Source: Glebionis coronaria
Taxonomy: Eukaryota > Streptophyta > Magnoliopsida > Asterales > Asteraceae
Length of the DNA stretch: 64,000 bases
NCBI GenBank assembly: GCA_025667525.1
Contig: CM046879.1
Coordinates: 390,933,039 to 390,997,038 of the forward strand
Direction of reading: 5' to 3'
Shown one piece after another: positions 59,162 to 64,000 of this stretch (within the stretch, counting starts at the first letter, position 1; each line of letters opens with the position of its first letter). A program made the position numbers and the translations under genes. The notes beneath the pieces were generated by a model that saw nothing but the letters and a program-made list of their open reading frames with translations, ran no database searches and had not been told where the DNA came from.

Positions 59162-61042
59162 GATTAGTACCTAAATAAACATAAGACAATATTTTTCCAA
59201 TCACTCATATGAAAAGTAAAATCAAAAATCAAAAAATATGAGAATGTGTTATATCAATTTCTTGACAAACAAAGGATTGAATCCATATCATTCACATGTT
59301 CACAATGTGTATATTCCATCATTAACCAAGAACACATGATCTATGTTAGATCAACAATGGATTAGAACATTGGTTTTTCAAAACAAGGTTTTTAGGTAAG
59401 CATTAACAATGTCATTACCTACTTGTTCATGGGTTCATCTCAAATCCATCTTTTAATCAAAATAATTAATCAAAATTCGGATTTGTTCTACAAGTGGGTT
59501 TTAGTGAAATCTTAATGAATATGAACCTAAGGAATCATAGTAAAATAACCATGTCAACCCACATTCCTATTAAGGTTTTAATTCAATTTCAATTTTAAAA
59601 ATCCCCAATTATGAAAGGATGAACCCTAGAACAAAATAGATGAAATTGAAAGAAAATACTTACAAATAATTGATGTTAGACGAAGGATGAGTGAAACCCA
59701 CAACTTGGAATCAATTAATTTGAGTGATTGAATGTTTTTGAAGCTTCAACAATGGTGGAAAACAAGAAAAACGTCGGCTGTGTGTTTTTGGGAGAGAGAG
59801 ATAGTGGTTTGAAAAAGAATAAAATAATCAAACTGGCGCTCTGACAAACTTTACTGCCCGCGGTACCTTATCGATAAGGAACCGCGGGTTTGAGCCGCCA
59901 AGATAAAGAACCGCCTACAGAGGCAGGTTTTTATCAATGAAAAACGCCAAATTTTAAAAACCAAGTTTTTCTAAGATACTTAAAAATATATCATGAACCT
60001 TTTAGAATAACATTGGATCATCATAAACACTAGGCAATATGTTTTAATGAAGGATTACGAGTTGAATCAAGATCGAAAAGAACCGAAACGGACAAACGAC
60101 TACTCGTAGCAAAACGGCAAAGTGGAAAGAAGTCAAGGGAAGTGAATCAAGACTAGGACCAATGCTCAAGGGATTAATAACAATCTTCAAATAGTGGTAA
60201 CGAAGAGCTTGTGTCATATATAGTGGTTTAAGACGTGCCTTTCCGGCGAAACGTTAAACGGCTTTGGTAATGAATAAACACAAAGCAATTATTCATGTAT
60301 AGACTAAGATCACTTTCAATAATAGTCTTAGTCTAAACCAAAATATGAGCAAGGTATTAATTCACTTTCTCTCCCACAAAGGGCCTACTAACCGTATGGG
60401 TGCAAACCATGGAAATCATGCTTGATACTTTAAGCTACTACTAACTCACTCTACATTACCATAGTGAGTCAAGTATCCAAGCAATGAAGGTTTGAGAGGA
60501 TAAAAGAAAAGAAACACAAACCACAAACAAATGTCAAGGCAAGGATGCCAAGAGCAAGCACATAGTCAAGTAATGATCAAAAGAATGGTCAAAGGGCGTG
60601 TGGAAGAACGAAAACGTACCTTGGCCACAAGAGCATTCCAATCCATCACTGCAAGCCTCAAGAGTGACTAAGAATAATACTAAGTCTTCAATGACTATTT
60701 TTATTCCCAATCATCGTTCAAAGATATTGAATATCGATGAAGATGAGTCTTCTACAAGTGCAAGTAGCTCAATCCGCAATAAATTCAATGATTGATCTTA
60801 ATGAGTACCTACACAAGACAAGATGCAATCTAGTAGATACATTTCAAGAGTAGATCTAAAATGTATAAATGCTACTAATATAAGTGGGATGTAATATTAT
60901 CAATTAAAAAGACCTATTTTCAAAGAAAAATAGTTTTGACCAAAGAGAAACTTTAGTACAACTTGACCTTATAATTTGAGGAGACAATGGATCGATCCAA
61001 GTTTCAAAGTACAATATACTTCAAAGATCTTGAGTGACCATC
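59162..61042 (-). other. Backbone internal region between PBS and ORF1
   Basis: 1.9 kb without a convincing ORF. It holds hairpin site 3 (59857-59914) and a GAGAGAGA tract near 59790. A copia element would normally start gag here; none is seen, so the backbone lacks gag-pol at least to the window's left edge. The 65-codon plus-strand ORF at 60598 is antisense and unremarkable. Confidence 0.65.
59857..59914. repeat. Hairpin site 3 (32-bp palindrome plus an extra reversed motif)
   Basis: Forward GCGGTACCTTATC (59860-59872) and reversed GATAAGGAACCGC (59873-59885) are back to back. With flanking CCC/GGG they form a 32-bp palindrome with a single mismatched pair. Another reversed copy, GATAAAGAACCGC, lies at 59902-59914. 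One forward copy is missing compared with the other sites. Confidence 0.85.
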
Positions 61043-61056
61043 GCTCTGATACCAAC
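61043..61056 (-). promoter_or_regulatory. Primer binding site of the backbone element (initiator-Met type)
   Basis: On the minus strand GTTGGTATCAGAGC directly follows an LTR end reading TTTCTACA. The context (gaggggttgaatag just inside the LTR) is typical of SIRE/Maximus-type copia elements as I remember them. Confidence 0.8.
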
Positions 61057-61413
61057 TGTAGAAACTAGAAGGAGGGGTTGAATAGTTTCTCTTCGATTGG
61101 TAACCAAATTAAAATTACTTTCAATTTGGTTTGTATCAAAACTATCTTTTGCTTGAAGCTAAGTTGCATAATGATTAGGTTCAATTCAAATGCACTAGCA
61201 AAGATAATAGGTAAGTGTAATGATAATGAAATAAGTAAAGAGTAATGAAGGAGACAACCTAGTGGGAAGACACCAAGATTTATATTGGTTCGACAACGAG
61301 GCTCTATCCTCGTTTCTACTCCACTCCTCGAGTACACCTACTCGAGATTTCCACTATATCCACAAGCTCCCTTCTTGGCGGAGAAAACCTTACATCGTCG
61401 CTTACATTATTTC

Positions 61414-61640
61414 CGACACTAAGCTAAATGTCGAGACCTAATCTTTAGCTAGGACCAATCTACACAACGTTGTCTACTTCACAATTTAACGACACAAGGT
61501 TAGATGTCGAGTTCTAATCTTAAGGTAGAACCAATCTTCACGACGTTGCCTACTTCACCATTTTATGACACAAGGCTAGATGTCGAGTTCTAATCCAAAG
61601 CTAGAACCAATCTTCACGACTCTTCACTTTGAAGCTAAGT
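61414..61640. repeat. 76-bp tandem repeat, three copies
   Basis: Units start at 61414, 61490 and 61566 with cgacac/tgacac, then aaggYtagatgtcgag, ctaatc, and accaatcttcacgacg. Period 76 bp; the third unit diverges at its end. A looser series of about 38 bp (atccaagta...cacaac) follows at 61750-61910. Confidence 0.9.
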
Positions 61641-62197
61641 GAGAACTTCACACAACACAACTACTAATCACTTTCAAGTTTAGTGAGAACTCACAAGACA
61701 CAACCACATCACTTTATAGTTTAGTGAGAACTACTAATCAAATCTATTACAACTCAACTAGACTTATCCAAGTACACACATGTAGCTTGGATTTACACAA
61801 CACAAATCCAAGCAAACACATATGCAATGGTGTACACAACAAATCCAAGTATCCACAAATAACTTGGATGAACACAACTAGTCCAAGTATTCATAAATAC
61901 AATGGATTGACCTAAAACAAAAAGGGTATCATGATGAATATGACTAGCTCATAGATTCATCTTTATCACAACACTAGTGAGTGAGTGATCTTCTCATTGG
62001 ACAAGGTAAAGGAGGGGATCAAGAGGATAATCATATGTAAACATCCTTAACACTTTAAGTGATCATTTACTAATGATTATGCTATAGAAAATAGAAAGGG
62101 GGCTGAGAAAAACGTCCAAGAGGCTTGTTGGAAAATGAGATTTGACCCACTATTTAAAGGAGACAAAGTATAACGGATATATAACGGCTATCTGGGC

Positions 62198-62263
62198 GCG
62201 GTACCTTATCTAGCCCGGCGGTTCCATATCGCTAAGGAACCGCCTAGCTACTTAAGGTTCCGC
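62198..62263. repeat. Hairpin site 4 (F-F-R-R motif array)
   Basis: Forward GCGGTACCTTATC (62198) and GCGGTTCCATATC (62218); reversed GCTAAGGAACCGC (62231-62243) and CTTAAGGTTCCGC (62251-62263). Same-strand copies are exactly 20 bp apart. Lies in the putative LTR. Confidence 0.88.
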
Positions 62264-62613
62264 CCCTAGAGTACGCTCTGTTTTTTGTCTTTTAGTGGGG
62301 TAGGAATATCTGAGGTATTTGAAGCCTTCAAAGGATATTCTAATAGCATATGGAATATGCTATTTTCAAATTTTCATTTTCCATTTTAATAAAACATTTT
62401 CTAAAAAAGAAAGTTTATTAAAAAGTCTTTTGTCATATTAACAAAAGTGAGTTTTAAGGATAATTATTTTGATGATCACTAAGTATGATTAAGAAAGGTT
62501 AGTGATATGAGTATTACCTTGATGATAGTGTTAGTTAAATAATTCGTTTTGTGTTTTACACTAAATGTGTTGTATAGTTTGTTGTGGTCAAAACTAAGAA
62601 AGATTAGTTAACA

Positions 62614-64000
62614 CTAATAATGTTTTTAGGCATCACTTGCATTAACAAATTTTGTTGTTGAATCTTATTTTTAATCAAGTTTTTATATTAATCTCTCATT
62701 CTACCTTTCTTGTTTTGCTTAATCTTTATGCTTATTATCTTATTGTCATGCTTATTTGATTAATTGTTATGTTTTTATGTGTTTGATTGTGTTAGATTAT
62801 TGATTTTATAGCTTATTGTGTGTTTGATTTGATTTTAGTTAAGTGTTTTTATTAGTTTATTTTATTAAAATTTGATTTTTAATTTTTAGTTTTATTAGTG
62901 TTTTTCAAGTTTTTAATTTGTGGTTTAATTAGTTTTTCGTAAAAGTGTTTTCGATTAAGTTTTAGTTAATTGCTTATTTGATTTGTGCTTATTTTTAGCT
63001 TATTTCGTGAGTTTTTAATATTACTGTATCTGTTTTCATATTTTCGGATTAGGGCTTTAAATTCCGAATATCTCCCTTTTTCTGAAATTATTTTTCTCTG
63101 AAATAGTATTTCTCTGAATTTAGTTTAACCGAAAATTCTTGTTTTTCTAAAAAAGTTTATTATTCCGAAGAAATTTTCTTTTCTCTGAAAAGTTGATTTT
63201 TCCGAAAAAATGAAAACTCTTAAAAGGTAAAAAATCTGAAAACAACTGTTCCAAAAATAAGTCTGAAAACAATTATTCCGAAAAAAGTTATGAAAACAAA
63301 CATTCCGAAAAAAGTTCTGAAAACAATTATTCCGAAAAAAAGTTCTTAAAACATTTATTCCGAAAAAGGTTCTGAAAACATTTATTCCGAAGAATTCTCC
63401 GAAAAAACATTCCTGAAATGTGACATGCCAGCTTGCCTGGTTAGTCATTTTCCCGGGAAAAATTGAGCAGCTAGCTTGAGCTAATTGCTTGCTAGCTTGT
63501 TTATTATTTAGTATTGTTTCGTAATTGTTTAGTTTAATCAGAAAGTTGTTCCGATTTTAATTCTGAAAGTTAAGTATTTTTAGTTGAAATTTTCGTCAAT
63601 TTTTAGTATTAATAGTTTTTCGAGAAGTTTAAGTTTTATCTTTTATTTAGTACCCGCTTTAGGTTTTGCCTCGTTTAGTTTTAAAGTACCCTCTTAGTTT
63701 TATTTTCTCCTTTTTCATTAGGTCAATTTTATTTTTTAGTCGAAAGTTAATTTCTTCGTTTAGTTTTATCTTTATTAATTGTTTCGTTTCCATATTTGTT
63801 TTTAATATCGTTTATTTACTTTTCGTCAAGCTTTAATTCCTCGTTTTTTTAATTAATTTACTTTCAAAGTCTTGATTTCGCACCGTTTACTTTTTAATTA
63901 CTTTTAGCTTATTTACCTTGCCTTTTACTTTTAAGTTTTGCAATTTTAATTTTAAACAACGACCAAAAATATTTCTTTTTCACCAAAAGACGACTGAGTC
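62614..64000. other. T-rich region right of the backbone LTR, no gene found
   Basis: 1.39 kb of T-rich DNA with short TTTTAG/TTTATT repeats and a 27-bp minisatellite (63200-63415). It may be the end of another retroelement. No PBS, PPT or convincing ORF seen. Confidence 0.6.
63200..63415. repeat. About 27-bp degenerate minisatellite (TTCCGAAAAA units)
   Basis: Units of the type ctgaaaacaattattccg followed by aaaaaagtt repeat six to seven times with drift. The minus-strand 107-codon ORF (63125-63448) is simply this repeat translated (NCFQNFFRN) and is not a credible protein. Confidence 0.85.

Larger units (their letters stand above)
61057..62613 (-). repeat. 5' LTR of the backbone element (copia SIRE-like; far boundary uncertain)
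   Basis: The end at 61057 is set by the PBS. The other end is a guess: TGTTAACTAATC in minus-strand sense at 62613 would give TG...CA ends. No second copy lies in the window to confirm it. It contains three levels of tandem repeats (61414-61640, 61640-61740, 61750-61910) and hairpin site 4. Confidence 0.5.

Noticed and set aside
60598..60795. 65-codon plus-strand ORF in the backbone
   Set aside because: Short, antisense to the element, with no motif, homologue or promoter evidence.
63200..63415. CRISPR-like regular repeats
   Set aside because: Units are contiguous and degenerate with no unique spacers, and the DNA is plant nuclear.
63125..63448. 107-codon minus-strand ORF with NCFQNFFRN repeats
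   Set aside because: It is the translation of a degenerate 27-bp A/T-rich minisatellite. The repeat drifts without regard to codon position and has no protein-like composition.

Overview
The window is repeat-rich nuclear DNA from a flowering plant with a large genome. No host cellular gene could be supported. Nearly all of it is LTR retrotransposons: two plant chromovirus-type Ty3/gypsy elements with initiator-Met PBSs, two Athila-type Ty3/gypsy elements with Asp-type PBSs, an Athila-type solo LTR, and a backbone that begins with a Ty1/copia SIRE-like LTR. The style of the proteins resembles elements I know from Asteraceae, but that is only an impression.

The layout is a nest. The backbone is a minus-strand element with its 5' LTR near 61057-62613 and a PBS at 61043-61056. 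It continues leftwards through 57463-61056, 39061-41325 and 10451-10650. Three elements interrupt it. Element 1 (1-10450, minus, chromovirus) has a 3.1 kb 5' LTR, an extra acidic ORF before gag, and a gag-pol broken by two stops and a frameshift; its 3' LTR runs off the window. Element 2 (10651-39055, minus, Athila, TSD caaag) has a gag-pol frame interrupted only by one TGA. Element 4 (41326-57457, plus, Athila derivative, TSD atcat) keeps gag and protease but has no RT, RNase H or integrase. Two further insertions lie inside these. Element 3 (12872-25130, plus, TSD cttta) sits in the 3' LTR of element 2. A 3.8 kb solo LTR (45477-49264, TSD atgat) sits in the gag of element 4.

LTR pairs compared by eye differ by about 0.3-0.5% in elements 2 and 3 and about 1.4-1.5% in elements 1 and 4, so everything is fairly recent. 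Element 3 is notable: its LTRs are almost identical, yet its coding region is riddled with stops, so it probably moved using proteins of a relative such as element 1, with which it shares LTR blocks, PBS and PPT.

Three signals are not explained by ordinary annotation. First, four GC-rich hairpin sites in the backbone (about 40.0, 57.6, 59.9 and 62.2 kb) are built from one 13-bp motif, mostly arranged forward-forward-reverse-reverse, and separate three minus-strand ORFs. Second, the Athila LTRs carry a tRNA-like segment with a Pol III B box followed at once by a T-run, antisense to the element, and the related solo LTR has it too. Third, Athila 3' regions repeat PPT-like motifs next to a shared CATTG-aggA-CAATG hairpin. 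How the backbone ORFs work is unknown; the first resembles a retrotransposon-associated plant protein family and the other two are small proline-rich paralogues ending in a conserved HGxxCxCC segment.
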